A stretch of 64,000 nucleotides of DNA. It comes from JAGVSV01 sp050952845. Its GTDB lineage: Bacteria; Bacillota; Clostridia; Christensenellales; Aristaeellaceae. This document shows, in pieces, positions 34,027-42,486 of the stretch. The translations under genes were made by a program, and so were the position numbers. A model generated the notes under the pieces. It was not told where the DNA came from, ran no database searches, and saw only the letters and a list, made by a program, of their open reading frames with translations. Location: assembly GCA_050952845.1 (NCBI GenBank), contig JBMNLP010000001.1, forward strand, positions 3,162,001-3,226,000, in the 5' to 3' direction. How positions within the stretch are numbered: position 1 is the stretch's first letter; every line of letters starts with the position of its first letter.

Positions 34027-34180
34027 TGTGATTGTTTCCTCCTTTTAATATCATTTTATACGCAGAGCACGCTGTTTATCCTTTCGCCGTATGAATGAAA
34101 AATCCTGCCTGCAAGAATGCAAAAAGCGAATTGCTGACGGATTGCCAATGGCAACCCGGTACCCCGGTACAAAACTTTCA

Positions 34181-34209
34181 TTGACATTTCCTGCGGTTTT
34201 GCCTATGAT
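34181..34209 (+). promoter_or_regulatory. Near-consensus sigma-A promoter
   Basis: TTGACA, 17-nt spacer, TATGAT. Directly upstream, 34155-34170 holds the repeated element CCCGGTACCCCGGTAC, a possible operator. It drives the plus-strand genes starting at 34248. Confidence 0.8.
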
Positions 34210-34247
34210 GCTCCTGTCATGAGAACTATGAATTAAGGGGTAGGCTT

Positions 34248-34412
34248 ATGAAACTCGGTGGAAACATTGTTAAACCGTATCACACACCCGAGGAGTGGGT
34301 AAATCTGGTCAAAGAAGCAGGGTATGCCGCTGCGCTTGCCCCTATCGATCACCAGGCTGCCTATGCCCATGTGGTGCGTATTGCAGCCAGGGAAAACATC
34401 CCCATTCAATAA
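34248..34412 (+). pseudogene. Truncated sugar phosphate isomerase/epimerase (TIM-barrel N-terminus)
   Basis: 54-codon ORF that begins like an AP-endonuclease-2-type sugar isomerase/epimerase ('MKLGGNIVKPYHTPEEWVNL', then 'VKEAGYAAALAPIDHQ') and stops at 'AARENIPIQ'. The family is usually ~270-290 aa, so only the first strands and helices remain. It has GGGGTAGG before the ATG and lies right behind a near-consensus promoter, 20 nt before the AKR-like gene. It looks like the relic of an original first gene replaced by deletion. A functional 54-aa leader peptide is the alternative. Confidence 0.65.
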
Positions 34413-34432
34413 TCATATATACGGAGGTAACC

Positions 34433-35302
34433 ATGAACAACAAAGCATTGTTCCCACGCACAGAAGTAGCCGGGCACTCCTTGTCGCGCATGATCATCGG
34501 CACCAACTGGATGCTGGGGTGGAGCCATCGCACCCCCTCTGCCGACCAGCACATCAAAATGCGGTTCCCCACTCCCGAAAGCGCCTATCCCATGATCAAA
34601 GCCTTTTTGGACAATGGAGTGGACACCATCATGGGCTTGGCGCAAAATGACAGCATCCTGGCTGAGGCTGTGCGCTATGCGCAGGACAAATCCGGTAAAA
34701 AAATGATTCTCATCGATACACCCATCATAAACGTGGATGATAACGAGCAGGCGCGGCGCGAGGCGCAGGCTGTGATCCGCGGCAGCAAAAAAAATGGCGC
34801 CACGTTTTGCTTCCTGCACCATTCCAGCGCCGAGCAGCTGGTGAATAAAAACAAACGTGAATTAACCCGCCTGGCTGACTATACCGATATGATCCGTCAG
34901 GAAGGGATGATCCCCGGACTGTCGGCGCATATGCCGGAGCTGGTTGTTTACTCTGATGAAAACGGCTATGATGTGGAATCCTACATCCAGATATTCAACT
35001 GCATGGGGTTCCTGATGCAAGTTGAGATAGAGACCGTCGCCTCCATCATCCACAACGCCAAAAAGCCGGTGATGACCATCAAGCCCATGGCAGCAGGCCG
35101 CGTAACACCCTACGTGGGACTGAACTTCGTATGGAACACCCTGCGCGAGAAGGATATGGTCACTGTGGGATGCACCAACGCCGAGGAGGCTTTTGAAGAC
35201 GTAGAAATCTCCCGCGCAGCCATAGAGCGGCGCTACCCTGATATCGGCAAGCGGTCCAGCCCCAATACGAAGCAGGCGGCTTTTGGCAGCGATGCGGAAT
35301 AA
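34433..35302 (+). CDS. AKR-like TIM-barrel protein of unknown function
   Basis: 289 aa cytoplasmic protein. Start at ATG 34433 behind GGAGG; the ORF also reads upstream through the relic gene. The N-terminus 'SRMIIGTNWMLGWSHRTPSA' is distinctive. The C-terminal part, 'PVMTIKPMAAGRVTPYVGL' followed by 'DMVTVGCTNAEEAFEDVEIS', resembles the end of the aldo/keto reductase barrel where NADP is bound. The AKR Tyr/Lys catalytic pair is not obvious, so enzymatic activity as a reductase is uncertain. It recurs, as I recall, beside URO-D-like and Gfo/Idh genes, as here. Confidence 0.6.
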   Translation: MNNKALFPRTEVAGHSLSRMIIGTNWMLGWSHRTPSADQHIKMRFPTPESAYPMIKAFLDNGVDTIMGLAQNDSILAEAVRYAQDKSGKKMILIDTPIINVDDNEQARREAQAVIRGSKKNGATFCFLHHSSAEQLVNKNKRELTRLADYTDMIRQEGMIPGLSAHMPELVVYSDENGYDVESYIQIFNCMGFLMQVEIETVASIIHNAKKPVMTIKPMAAGRVTPYVGLNFVWNTLREKDMVTVGCTNAEEAFEDVEISRAAIERRYPDIGKRSSPNTKQAAFGSDAE

Positions 35303-35328
35303 TCGGGCGCTTTAAGGAGGCTGTTCAG

Positions 35329-35715
35329 ATGAAAAAGCGGGCGCTTGCTGCAGCTGTGCTTGTGCTGGTCGCGGCGCTGTTCTCGGTACAGGCGCTTATT
35401 GCGGAGCTGGTGCTGAATGCCGGCATGCCCATCGATGATCAGGTGCAGGCCTTCCGCGTATACCTTGATGAGCTTGACAGCGACAGCCAGGCGCAATGGG
35501 TAGTCCATCTGCGGGAAATTATAGCCGAAGCAGACGATACTGCTCTGCAGCTGACCTTGTTGTCCGGCGATACGCTGGTATATATTGCACCAACAGGGCA
35601 GGTATACCATCGCACCCAAAGCTGCAGCGGACTGAGCAACGCTAAAAGCGTGGAAGCCGTTACCGAAGAAAAGGCTGTAGTGATGGGCCGCAGAAAATGC
35701 AAGAAGTGCTATTGA
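35329..35715 (+). CDS. Small exported protein with C-terminal CxxC domain
   Basis: 128 aa. Residues 1-~22 are a signal peptide or anchor ('MKKRALAAAVLVLVAALFSV'). The C-terminal ~45 residues ('YHRTQSCSGLSN' to 'RRKCKKCY') match the small domain often found at the end of clostridial secreted proteins and nucleases, with one Cys in 'QSCSGL' and two in 'KCKKCY' probably binding a metal. Middle part is acidic and unassigned. RBS AAGGAGG. Sits between the AKR-like and the second URO-D-like gene, 26 nt after the former. Function unknown. Confidence 0.7.
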   Translation: MKKRALAAAVLVLVAALFSVQALIAELVLNAGMPIDDQVQAFRVYLDELDSDSQAQWVVHLREIIAEADDTALQLTLLSGDTLVYIAPTGQVYHRTQSCSGLSNAKSVEAVTEEKAVVMGRRKCKKCY

Positions 35716-35820
35716 TACGGTTGTTTTGGGCTGTTATGCGCCCAATGGTCAAGCGATGCGCCTTCAAAAGCCGGCAAAAAGCGATTTGAAAAGCGCCGAC
35801 AACCTATCCGAGGTTTTCGT

Positions 35821-36990
35821 ATGCATAAAGAGATATATGGCCCTGTGCCCTACAATAATATGAGCCCATCCGCCAAGCGGGTGCGCGACTTTTACGCTAT
35901 GCGCCCCGGCGCACCCATCTACCGGGAGGAATTCGGCTATTACGTGCTGGACCGCTGGATCAGGGAAGGGCATTTGAAACCCAGGGACCAGGTTACGGAC
36001 TATGGTGCTTACCTGGGTGAAATATTCGGGTTTGACAAGCCCGCCATCAACACCATCTATGGCCTGGGCAGCTGCGAGGCAGCCTTCCTGCCGGAGTTTG
36101 AAACCAGAGTGTTGGAGGATCGGGGCAACTATGAGCTGGTGCAGGATTTTGCCGGCCGGGCGTTGCTATGCTTCAAGGGGCGTCGGGACGGTTTCATGCC
36201 CGAGTATGTGGACCATCCCGTCAAGGATATGGCAACCTGGGAGCGCGATGTAGCCTGGCGCATGGACCCCGATACCCCCGGCCGCATGGAGCTGACCCGC
36301 GCCAGCGTGGAAAAAGCCAAGAAGGATGCTGAAGAGGGCAATGTGGTGGTCCAGTTAGCGGTGGGTGGCTATATGTACTTGCGCAGCCTGATAGGTCCGG
36401 GGGAACTGCTGTATAAATTCTATGATGACCCCGATTTAATTCACGCCTGCATGCAAGCCTGGTACAACCTTGCTGATAAGGTGATCGAACGGCACCAGCA
36501 GGTAGTAGCCTTTGATGCACTCTTTTTGAGCGAGGACATCTGCTATAACCATGGCGCCCTGATATCCCCTGCCATGATGGAAGAGTTCCTGTTGCCATAC
36601 TACCGGCAGCTATATGCCAACATGAAAAAGCGTAACCTGGACCAAACACGAAAAATCCATCTTCAGGTAGACACCGATGGTCGCTGCCACGATGTAATCG
36701 ACATATACGCGTCCATTGGCTGCGATTACATGAGCCCATTCGAGGTGGCTTCGGGATGCGATGTGGTGGAACTGGGCAGGCAATATCCCAATTTGCTGAT
36801 CCGCGGCGGCATCGACAAGCGCATCATCGCCAAGGGCGGCGACGATATCAAGCGGCATTTGGCGTACATTATGCCAGCCATGCGTGCCCGGGGCGGATAT
36901 ATCCCGGTATGCGACCATGGCGTACCCGAGGAGGTAACGTTTGAAAACTATATGCTTTATCGCAAGCTGATGTTGGAATACTGTGGCTGA
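35821..36990 (+). CDS. Uroporphyrinogen decarboxylase superfamily protein
   Basis: 389 aa URO-D-fold protein, paralogous to the one at 31672-32670. Matching elements: 'FLSEDICYNHGALISPAMME', 'EFLLPYYRQLYANMKK', 'IHLQVDTDGRCHDVIDIYAS', 'LLIRGGIDKRIIAKGGDDIK' and 'RGGYIPVCDHGVPEEVTFEN'. It keeps the 'DTDG' element but has Cys after it ('DTDGRC'), unlike the paralogue ('DTDGNP'). 'SEDICYNHG' could contribute metal or corrinoid-related residues; this is speculative. There are 105 nt between it and the upstream small exported protein, and an FMN reductase gene follows 29 nt downstream. Confidence 0.82.
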   Translation: MHKEIYGPVPYNNMSPSAKRVRDFYAMRPGAPIYREEFGYYVLDRWIREGHLKPRDQVTDYGAYLGEIFGFDKPAINTIYGLGSCEAAFLPEFETRVLEDRGNYELVQDFAGRALLCFKGRRDGFMPEYVDHPVKDMATWERDVAWRMDPDTPGRMELTRASVEKAKKDAEEGNVVVQLAVGGYMYLRSLIGPGELLYKFYDDPDLIHACMQAWYNLADKVIERHQQVVAFDALFLSEDICYNHGALISPAMMEEFLLPYYRQLYANMKKRNLDQTRKIHLQVDTDGRCHDVIDIYASIGCDYMSPFEVASGCDVVELGRQYPNLLIRGGIDKRIIAKGGDDIKRHLAYIMPAMRARGGYIPVCDHGVPEEVTFENYMLYRKLMLEYCG

Positions 36991-37019
36991 TATATGCATA
37001 GAAACGGAGAGGAATCCCT

Positions 37020-37568
37020 ATGCCTAAAAAAATAGGTGTCATTGTCGGTAGCCTGAGAAAAGGCTCCTTTACAAAAAGCGTGGCTGAGGCTGTCAGCCAT
37101 CTGTTTCCGGCGGGGTATGATGCATCGTTCATCGAATACCGCCATCTGCCGTTGTTCGATCAGGACTATGAGCTTGAAGGCACAACACCCGAAAGCTATG
37201 ATGACTTCCGCCGGCTGATTGGCAGCATGGATGCCTTTGTGTTCCTGACACCGGAGTATAACCGCTCGTACCCGGGCGCGTTGAAAAATGCCATCGACAT
37301 CGCCTCCCGTCCCTGGGGCGAGAGCAAGTGGGCAGGTAAGCCCGCTGCTGTCATCAGCGTTTCGTCCGGCATGATCGGCGGCTTTGGTGCTAACCAACAC
37401 CTGCGTCAGGTGCTTGCCTTTCTGAACATGCCCCTGGTACAGCAACCGGAAGCCTACATCGGCAACGTGGAAAAGCTGCTGGATGCTAATGGTTATTTGA
37501 CCAACAAAGAAACCCTGGCTTATCTGCAGACCATTGTGGACGCGTTGGTCAAGCTGATCAAGCCATGA
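37020..37568 (+). CDS. NADPH-dependent FMN reductase family protein
   Basis: 182 aa flavodoxin-like NAD(P)H:FMN reductase/quinone reductase. The FMN phosphate loop is 'GVIVGSLRKGSFTKSVAEAV' (residues ~5-24, GSLRxxS), and the isoalloxazine-binding segment is 'FLTPEYNRSYPGALKNAID'. Length matches the family. RBS GAGAGG. Last gene of the plus operon beginning at 34248; it may supply reduced flavin to an operon partner (inference). Confidence 0.92.
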   Translation: MPKKIGVIVGSLRKGSFTKSVAEAVSHLFPAGYDASFIEYRHLPLFDQDYELEGTTPESYDDFRRLIGSMDAFVFLTPEYNRSYPGALKNAIDIASRPWGESKWAGKPAAVISVSSGMIGGFGANQHLRQVLAFLNMPLVQQPEAYIGNVEKLLDANGYLTNKETLAYLQTIVDALVKLIKP

Positions 37569-37572
37569 AAAC

Positions 37573-37602
37573 CAGCCGCCGCGGGTAAGCCCGCAGCGGC
37601 TG
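37573..37602. terminator. Hairpin between convergent genes
   Basis: CAGCCGC-C-GCGGG, loop TAAG, CCCGC-A-GCGGCTG: two stacked stems with one mismatch. On the minus strand it is followed by GTTTTC, so it best serves the NagB-like gene coming from the right; it may also end the plus operon. Confidence 0.65.
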
Positions 37603-37620
37603 ATTCCCGTCCGCTTAGAA

Positions 37621-38370
37621 TTATTTCAGCTGGGATGCCGCCGCCTGATCCAAGTACAGCGTGGCGGCTTGATGCTGCCGCAGGATGGATGCCGGGCAGT
37701 CCTCGTCAATTGGACCTTCCAGCATGCACTTGGTAGCGGGTGCTTTGTTAATGCCGGGTACGGTGCAGATCACGTGGCTGCTGGCCATCAGCGCCGGGAT
37801 GGTCAGTGTCAGCGCGTGGGTGGGTACATCATCCAGGCTGGAGAAGTTGCCTTCATTTACCTGCTGCATGCGGCAGGCATGGTCCAGCTCCACCAGCTTC
37901 ACAGTATCCGGATCGTCAAACTGAGCGTTGCCGGGGTCGTTGAAAGCGATATGGGCATTCTCGCCTATGCCCATGAAACAGATGTCCGTGGGGTATTGTT
38001 CCAGCAAGGCGGCATACTCCTTCTCCTGCCCCACCTGGTTGCCCATGTAGTGCACAGCCTTGAAGGGCAGTTTGCCAAAGAGCCGATCCCGAAGAAACCT
38101 GGAAAACTGCTGTGGCGCGCTGTCGTCCAAGCCCACGTAGTTGTCCATGTGGAAGGCGTTGACACGGCTCCAATCCACCTCAGCCGTGGCAAGCAGCGTC
38201 TCCAGCATTTCGGATTGAGATGGGGCTGCGGCAAATACCACGTTGGCTTCATCCTTTTGCTTCAATACATCCTGCAACAGACGGATGCCTGCCTGAGCTG
38301 CGGCTTCCCCCATCTGCCTGCGGGTTTCATATACTTCAACGATCAACTGATCCACTTGAAACTTCTTCAT
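37621..38370 (-). CDS. NagB-like sugar-phosphate isomerase/deaminase with altered motifs
   Basis: 249 aa member of the glucosamine-6-phosphate deaminase / 6-phosphogluconolactonase superfamily. The catalytic Asp region is kept ('AFHMDNYVGLDDSAP'), and the His loop is 'GIGENAHIAFNDPGN': His is present but the Glu of canonical 'GFNEP' is Asp. The phosphate loop 'GFATGSTP' of true NagB is replaced by 'VFAAAPSQSEML'. It therefore probably acts on a related but different sugar. Its start overlaps the upstream Gfo/Idh stop by 4 nt, indicating a two-gene operon. Confidence 0.85.
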   Translation of the reverse strand: MKKFQVDQLIVEVYETRRQMGEAAAQAGIRLLQDVLKQKDEANVVFAAAPSQSEMLETLLATAEVDWSRVNAFHMDNYVGLDDSAPQQFSRFLRDRLFGKLPFKAVHYMGNQVGQEKEYAALLEQYPTDICFMGIGENAHIAFNDPGNAQFDDPDTVKLVELDHACRMQQVNEGNFSSLDDVPTHALTLTIPALMASSHVICTVPGINKAPATKCMLEGPIDEDCPASILRQHQAATLYLDQAAASQLK

Positions 38371-39401
38371 TTGCGTATTTCCTCCATATTGACAGATCGT
38401 CCGGTGCGGGATGATTCATAGACACTCAGGATTATTTCCAGCGGCAAGCGGCCAATGCGCGTATCTGCCAACAGCGGCTCATCACGAAGAATCGCATTAA
38501 CAAAGTTAATAAAATGCCGCACATGACCGGCTGTTGAAATGGCTAGCGGGTCGCTGGATCCTACATTTTCAGGCTGCTCTCCAACTGGCAGCTGACAAGG
38601 CAAATCCACATCCCACTTGATGATGACGTCCTCTTTCAACACAATGCTGCCCTTATCGCCGCAAATCTCCACGCGACGCGGATAGCCTGGATAGCAGGCA
38701 GTGGAAGCCTCGATGGTGCCAATTGCTCCCCCCTCAAACTCAATGATGGCGACAGCGGAATCCTCCACCTCGATATCGTGTATCTGGGTGCGGGCATAAC
38801 CGGTCAGCGTCTTGGGGACACCCATGAGATAACGGAATATATCCACCCCGTGGATGCCCTGGTTCATCAACGCGCCGCCGCCATCCAATGCCCAGGTTCC
38901 CCGCCAGGCACCCGAGGCATAGTAATCTTTAGAACGCCAGTATTTCATCTGCAGGCTGCCGGAGGTTATTTTGCCCAGCGCGCCGGCTTCGATCGCTCGG
39001 CGGACTTCTACCACAGCCGGAGAAAAACGAATCTGTGAAATAACGCCTACCTTCACATGACTCCGATCGACGGCTTCAATGAGGCGATCCGCCTCCTCCA
39101 ATGTCAGGCTCATGGGCTTCTCCACCAGCACATGCTTGCCCGCTTGAATGGCCTGGATGGCTTGCGGTGTGTGCAGCCCGCTGGGTGTGCAGATGCTCAC
39201 CGCGTCCACCATATCAGACGCCAGAAGCTCCTCGTAGGTGTCAAAAGCCTGGATTTTGTTTTCCTCTGAAAAGCGCAGCGCGCTTTCTTTTACACGGTCA
39301 TAACAAGCGACCAACGCTGCATCAGGGGTTTGCCCTATGGCAACAGCATGCATGGACGCAATGCTACCGCAGCCAACAATGGCGATACGAACAACACTCA
39401 T
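38367..39401 (-). CDS. Gfo/Idh/MocA family oxidoreductase
   Basis: 344 aa NAD(P)-dependent sugar dehydrogenase. Start chosen at ATG 39401 ('MSVVRIAIVGCGSIASMHAV') behind AAAGGAG; the longer ORF start at 39497 has no ribosome site. Rossmann loop 'GCGSIA', strand end 'LVACYDR', intact 'LVEKPMSLTLEEADRLI', and 'MNQGIHGVDIFRYLMG' with catalytic His/Asp. Overlaps the NagB-like gene by 4 nt; a shared role in amino-sugar or keto-sugar use is suggested. Regulated possibly through the palindrome at 39472-39486. Confidence 0.92.
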   Translation of the reverse strand: MSVVRIAIVGCGSIASMHAVAIGQTPDAALVACYDRVKESALRFSEENKIQAFDTYEELLASDMVDAVSICTPSGLHTPQAIQAIQAGKHVLVEKPMSLTLEEADRLIEAVDRSHVKVGVISQIRFSPAVVEVRRAIEAGALGKITSGSLQMKYWRSKDYYASGAWRGTWALDGGGALMNQGIHGVDIFRYLMGVPKTLTGYARTQIHDIEVEDSAVAIIEFEGGAIGTIEASTACYPGYPRRVEICGDKGSIVLKEDVIIKWDVDLPCQLPVGEQPENVGSSDPLAISTAGHVRHFINFVNAILRDEPLLADTRIGRLPLEIILSVYESSRTGRSVNMEEIRK

Positions 39402-39471
39402 ATACTGTCTCCTTTCTTGGTTGTTTGAAGATACCACATAAAACATTGGCAACTTCCAAAACAATATACTA

Positions 39472-39486
39472 CCATTATCATAATGG
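39472..39486. promoter_or_regulatory. Perfect 15-bp palindrome, candidate operator
   Basis: CCATTAT-C-ATAATGG, 71 nt upstream of the minus-strand Gfo/Idh gene. Its symmetry and position suggest a dimeric repressor site. The protein is unknown; no adjacent regulator gene exists on that side. Confidence 0.5.
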
Positions 39487-39707
39487 ATGATAGCCATGTT
39501 TTCAATCTAATGTTTATCATAAATTGGATATCTCATTTTGTATTGCAAAAACTCCAAAAATGATATACAAATATAAAGTTGATTTCATATTGAAAACAAC
39601 GTATTCTTTTACGCAGTTCGTTGTTTATTCTTCAAAAAGTAATCATATCGCATTTATGAAACTTCGTCAATACAAAATTTATCCATGTATATTTCAGAGC
39701 TTTTAGC

Positions 39708-39736
39708 TTGATTCCTGAGCAACAAATCGATACAAT
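39708..39736 (+). promoter_or_regulatory. Promoter of the epimerase/ABC operon
   Basis: TTGATT, 17-nt spacer, TACAAT; about 90 nt before the first gene. The leader contains the two TTATCCCT repeats, which could bind a regulator. Confidence 0.7.
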
Positions 39737-39826
39737 ATCGAACGAAGAATAATTCACTTGTGTGTTATCCCTGATTATCCCTAATAAACAGTAGAGTAAT
39801 TAAATGACACACAGACAGGAGTCCAA

Positions 39827-40690
39827 ATGAAAAAAATGAAAGTCGGCATGTTGGTGCAATTGCCGGTCGGCGGAAACCTCGAGGACGAGTTAAGAGAAGT
39901 TCATGAGTTAGGTTTTTCACTGTTGCAGCTTGGCATCCGCGAAATTGAATTAATGCGCTCTGAGTCCTTTGCGCAGCATACTGCAGCTTTGCTCAAGAAA
40001 TACGGCATCACTCTGACACAAATAAGAGCACGCTGGAGGGCGCCTGCAGTGTGGGACTTGTATGATGGTCCTTCAACACTGGGCATTGTTCCATCGGCAT
40101 ACCGCGCAGCACGTACGGATGATATTTTGGCTTCTGCTCTGTTTGCTCGTCGCCTTGATTGTAATGTCATCAGCACGCATCTTGGTTTTATACCAACCGA
40201 CCCTCGAAGCCAGGATTATGTTGGCGTCGTGCAGGCGATGAAGGCGATCTGTGCTGAACTTGCCCGTCATGGACAGGTTTTTATGGCAGAAACAGGTCAG
40301 GAACCTCCGAATGTTCTGCGCCGGCTGATCGAAGATGTGAAGATGGATAATTTGCAAGTCAACTATGACCCTGCAAATCTGATCACCTGCGGTATGGCAA
40401 ATCCTATTGACGGATTGGATTTGTTGGGCGAATTTACAAAGGAAGTCCACGCAAAAGATGGCGTGTATCCTATAAACGGCCAAGTTGCCGGTTTGCAGAT
40501 GCCGGTAGGCAAAGGCGCTGTTAATTTTCCGGCTTTTCTGAAACGTCTGCGCCAGTTTGGATTTGAAGGGGTGCTTTGTATCGAATGGGAACGTGACATG
40601 TGGAATCAGGTTGTCGTACCTCCTGAACAACGCAGAAAGGAGATTGTCGAAGCCAAGGTATACTTAGAGGAGCTCTGCGAGACAATGTAA
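39827..40690 (+). CDS. Sugar phosphate isomerase/epimerase-like TIM-barrel protein
   Basis: 287 aa AP-endonuclease-2-type barrel, the family of xylose-isomerase-like epimerases. Likely metal ligands, in order: Glu in 'MAETGQEPP', Asp in 'VNYDPANLI', His in 'KEVHAKDGVYP', Glu in 'LCIEWERD'. Distinctive middle part: 'RARWRAPAVWDLYDGPSTLG' then 'STHLGFIPTDP'. Preceded by ACAGGAG. Closely related to the protein at 42487-43335; the two flank the binding-protein gene. Probably interconverts an imported sugar or its derivative; substrate unknown. Confidence 0.88.
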   Translation: MKKMKVGMLVQLPVGGNLEDELREVHELGFSLLQLGIREIELMRSESFAQHTAALLKKYGITLTQIRARWRAPAVWDLYDGPSTLGIVPSAYRAARTDDILASALFARRLDCNVISTHLGFIPTDPRSQDYVGVVQAMKAICAELARHGQVFMAETGQEPPNVLRRLIEDVKMDNLQVNYDPANLITCGMANPIDGLDLLGEFTKEVHAKDGVYPINGQVAGLQMPVGKGAVNFPAFLKRLRQFGFEGVLCIEWERDMWNQVVVPPEQRRKEIVEAKVYLEELCETM

Positions 40691-40775
40691 TTGCGTGTCT
40701 TTTTCCCACCCTGACCTCAAAAACAACGCGTGACCATGCTCACATGTTGAAATGAATGAAAGGAGACCATCATAG

Positions 40776-42401
40776 ATGAAACCGATCAAAAGGCTGTCGT
40801 TCATCATCATCGCTACTATTCTGACGATTGGTATCCTCCTCCCCTCCCTCGCCGACGAACCATTCGACTACTCTACCTTGAAGGAAAATGAGATCGTCAA
40901 CGTTGACGGAAAATGGTACTTCGATATCCCTGGCTTGCCAAAGGATACAAAACTCCCCCTTGAAGAAACCACTTTGAAAATCACCGTAACGAGCAATCGG
41001 CCTCCGTCTTGGGATGAATTAATTGAAGCCGTTGAAGAGCGTTTTAAGGACACGCTCAACGTGAAGCTCAATATGATTTTCTATCCCAACGCTGAGGTAG
41101 CCCAGAAAACCCTTCTTTCCCTGGGCTCAGGCGAGAACAATGACCTGATCTGGCATGATGGACGCGCGGTTTATACCAATAGCGTCGCAGCCGGCTATCT
41201 CGAGAACCTGGACGAATACATTGAAAAGTACGCCCCTAAACTGTACGCTGGCCGCGCCCCTTCCGTGTGGGAAGCTTCGAAAGTTAACGGTTCCTACTAT
41301 GCTATTCCGTTGATGACCACCAACAAAATGGGCGTCCATTTCGATATTCGAAAAGATGTCATGGACGAGGTGGGCGTGTCGGAAATCAATTCGGCAGAGG
41401 AATTTGTGGACTTTTTGTACGCCGCTAAAAAAGCAAGGCCTGACCTGAATCCGATTTGCACAGGCGTTGTAGATAGCGAGCTATACATGAGCTGGACACA
41501 CATTTGGTTCCGTGGCGGCATCACAACCGATTTCATCCGCTCCACCAGCATGAATTCCGGGAGCCTGATGCTCTATTACAAGAACAACGATCCCATTATC
41601 CATAATTTCTTTGACGAGCCCGACCCGTTGATTATGGAAAAGATTCGTCAGGCGCGTCAGCTTTACCTCGATGGCATCATCGACCCCAACGTGCTGAGCC
41701 TGCAAACCATGCGTGACCAGGTTTACACCGGCAGAGCTGTCAGCTCGCCATGGCCACAGGCTTACTGCGATCCCACAGTCAGGCTGAACACGAAAAAGAG
41801 CTTTGGGTCAGAAATCTATACCTATCGTCCCTATGAAAAGGAAGAATACCTGCAGCCCGGGAAAATGTGCTCGGACTTCAAAGCTTGGAATTTCCTGAGC
41901 CTTGCCAAGGTTTCCAAGAACAAAGAGCGCGCCATGATGTTCCTTGAAGCGTCTCAGTACAAGCAGAACTATGATCTGATGGCCTTTGGTGTGGAAGGAA
42001 AGCATTCCAACCTTATAGGTGAGGATCGCTGGACCATGATTGATCCCAACTTCCGTCGCTTGGCGTATGTCTGGATTATGGATAGTGTCCATGATCGGGT
42101 GGATGCCAGCATGTCCGATAAGGACTATGAGTTTGAGCGCTGGCTGCGCAAGGCACCCCCGAGTGATTTCGTCTTCTGCCCCGAAGGGTATCTGCTCTAT
42201 GATGCTTCCACCTGCGAGGCGGAGCTGGCACAATACCGCGCCATCGAAGCCCGTTATCTGCCTGCCATCTACAACGGCGTCATTGACCCTGATCAGGGGC
42301 TGGCTGATTTCAAAGCAGAAGCCTATGACCTCCTGAAAGTCATCCAGGAAGACTATCAGCAGCAGCTTGACGCAGCCGTTGCTGAAAAAGCCCCGAAGTA
42401 A
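40776..42401 (+). CDS. Extracellular solute-binding protein of sugar ABC importer
   Basis: 541 aa exported binding protein. Signal peptide ~1-26 ('MKPIKRLSFIIIATILTIGI' ending PSLADEP), no lipobox. The typical 'GSGENNDLIWHDGRAVYTNS' region lies near residue 115 and 'GSYYAIPLMTTNKMGVHFDI' near 170. Its C-terminal helices resemble those of the other large binding proteins here. RBS GAAAGGAG. A strong hairpin follows and the two permeases come after the second epimerase-like gene. Ligand unknown. Confidence 0.92.
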   Translation: MKPIKRLSFIIIATILTIGILLPSLADEPFDYSTLKENEIVNVDGKWYFDIPGLPKDTKLPLEETTLKITVTSNRPPSWDELIEAVEERFKDTLNVKLNMIFYPNAEVAQKTLLSLGSGENNDLIWHDGRAVYTNSVAAGYLENLDEYIEKYAPKLYAGRAPSVWEASKVNGSYYAIPLMTTNKMGVHFDIRKDVMDEVGVSEINSAEEFVDFLYAAKKARPDLNPICTGVVDSELYMSWTHIWFRGGITTDFIRSTSMNSGSLMLYYKNNDPIIHNFFDEPDPLIMEKIRQARQLYLDGIIDPNVLSLQTMRDQVYTGRAVSSPWPQAYCDPTVRLNTKKSFGSEIYTYRPYEKEEYLQPGKMCSDFKAWNFLSLAKVSKNKERAMMFLEASQYKQNYDLMAFGVEGKHSNLIGEDRWTMIDPNFRRLAYVWIMDSVHDRVDASMSDKDYEFERWLRKAPPSDFVFCPEGYLLYDASTCEAELAQYRAIEARYLPAIYNGVIDPDQGLADFKAEAYDLLKVIQEDYQQQLDAAVAEKAPK

Positions 42402-42415
42402 TCCTTGTTGTCCCC

Positions 42416-42455
42416 TCGTTCTGCTGCCGGCGCAAAAGCACCGGCAGCAGAACGA
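42416..42455 (+). terminator. Stem-loop after binding protein
   Basis: Perfect 15-bp stem (TCGTTCTGCTGCCGG with its complement) and 10-nt loop, 15 nt after the stop. There is no T-run (AAAGC follows), so it probably protects the 3' end of the binding-protein mRNA while allowing transcription of the permeases. Confidence 0.7.
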
Positions 42456-42486
42456 AAAGCTAACCTTTGCATAGGAGAGAGATGCT

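Larger units (their letters stand above)
39402..39826. other. AT-rich divergent intergenic region
   Basis: 425 nt between the Gfo/Idh gene (minus) and the epimerase-like gene (plus). It holds a palindrome (39472-39486), a good plus promoter (39708-39736) and two TTATCCCT copies near 39764-39780. No ORF with a ribosome site or RNA gene is recognised. Confidence 0.6.
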
